Program-made: the position numbers and the translations under genes
Shown here: positions 63,764-64,000 of the stretch, one piece after another
Layout: each line of letters begins with the position of its first letter
Position numbering within the stretch: the first letter of the stretch is position 1
The notes under the pieces: model-generated
Database searches by the model: none
What the model was told of the DNA's origin: nothing
Seen by the model: only the letters and a program-made list of their open reading frames with translations
Origin: Halomonas sp. McH1-25
Lineage (GTDB): Bacteria; Pseudomonadota; Gammaproteobacteria; Pseudomonadales; Halomonadaceae
Assembly: GCF_022348165.1 (NCBI RefSeq)
Contig: NZ_JAKRFI010000001.1
Coordinates: forward strand, 930,001 to 994,000
Length of the DNA stretch: 64,000 nucleotides
Reading direction: 5' to 3'

Positions 63764-63946
63764 GTTCAAAGCTCCTTAACGGGTTGGCTGTCGACGCCCC
63801 GGCCTTCCACTGAGAGATGTCACTCCCCGGTCGGTAGGCATCATGCTTCATGCCGTTTCAGCATAGTCGCAACGCAAGCAAGAGCCCGGCTGCGATTCAC
63901 CTACCCCATGCTAGACTACCGAACCGCTGTCAACGGAACCGCAAGG

Positions 63947-64000
63947 ATGGCTGATATCGTCAATATCGTACTGGTCGGCGCTGGGCACAGTCATCTACAT
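63947..64000 (+). CDS. 5' end of a dinucleotide-binding oxidoreductase (partial)
   Basis: Eighteen codons before the window ends, MADIVNIVLVGAGHSHLH. A beta-strand followed by GAGHSH is the N-terminal FAD-binding turn of a pyridine-nucleotide-disulfide oxidoreductase subgroup (selenide/NADH-dehydrogenase-like, VLVGGGHSH). AAGG stands only two bases ahead of the ATG, so a slightly different start is possible. Confidence 0.6.
   Translation, partial: MADIVNIVLVGAGHSHLH

Noticed and set aside
1-64000. CRISPR arrays, insertion sequences, prophage or integrase genes
   Set aside because: No regularly spaced repeats, transposase or phage proteins were seen anywhere in the window.

Overview
This window is a dense, GC-rich chromosomal segment of a gammaproteobacterium. 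It most resembles the Halomonadaceae (Halomonas/Chromohalobacter type) and is next closest to Pseudomonas. That placement is inferred from gene orders (topA-DUF6586, pycA-pycB with divergent pycR, rsfS-rlmH-mrdA-rodA-mltB-rlpA-dacA, dusB-fis, accB-accC, bioBFHCD, folE-folX), from a pyrophosphate-type phosphofructokinase, and from a DUF3141 PHA-synthase-like protein. No rRNA, insertion sequence, prophage or CRISPR array is visible; almost everything reads as core genome.

Layout. 0.2-5 kb (minus): a MetE-like zinc methyltransferase, two small proteins and topA. 5.2-7.3 kb (plus): a near-perfect HexR operator, pyruvate kinase, and translationally coupled methylglyoxal synthase. 7.3-14 kb (minus): DUF3141, a DUF533/TerB-like protein and two-subunit pyruvate carboxylase, with a divergent LysR regulator. 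15-26.8 kb: lipA (plus), then a long minus-strand block for lipoylation (lipB, ybeD), the rod-shape/peptidoglycan machinery (dacA, rlpA, mltB, rodA, mrdA), ribosome factors (rlmH, rsfS), nadD and proA. 27-30.2 kb (plus): a coupled three-gene membrane operon whose soluble or C-terminal domains look like catalytically dead GGDEF and PAP2 domains. 30.2-38 kb: LysE-type exporter, ubiX, mpl (minus); PPi-dependent phosphofructokinase (plus); an unusual degenerate kinase/phosphatase (minus); inorganic pyrophosphatase (plus); DUF2333 (minus). 38-46.5 kb (plus): dsbD, accBC, prmA, dusB-fis, purH. 46.5-52.4 kb: gabD, folX, folE, srkA and comF on minus, with small envelope proteins. 52.3-57.1 kb (plus): the biotin operon under a BirA operator overlapping a consensus promoter, then tRNA-Leu(UAG).

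The most interesting part is 57.1-58.4 kb, which has no protein gene. On the minus strand it carries two paralogous, GGA-rich RNAs, each ending in an intrinsic terminator and each preceded at the same distance by a GacA/UvrY-like box. They look like tandem CsrB/RsmZ-type RNAs that titrate CsrA/RsmA. Further on, a TerC/Alx-type transporter gene is preceded by a yybP-ykoY (manganese) riboswitch. A tiny relic of dadA, with the beginning and end of the gene fused, lies before a MATE exporter and an aldo/keto reductase.

The genes fit a carbon and redox theme. HexR control of pyk-mgsA, pyruvate carboxylase, PPi-linked glycolysis with pyrophosphatase, malonyl-CoA supply and two biotin carboxylase systems sit together with biotin synthesis. 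All functional assignments come from reading motifs and remembered family features; no database search was run.
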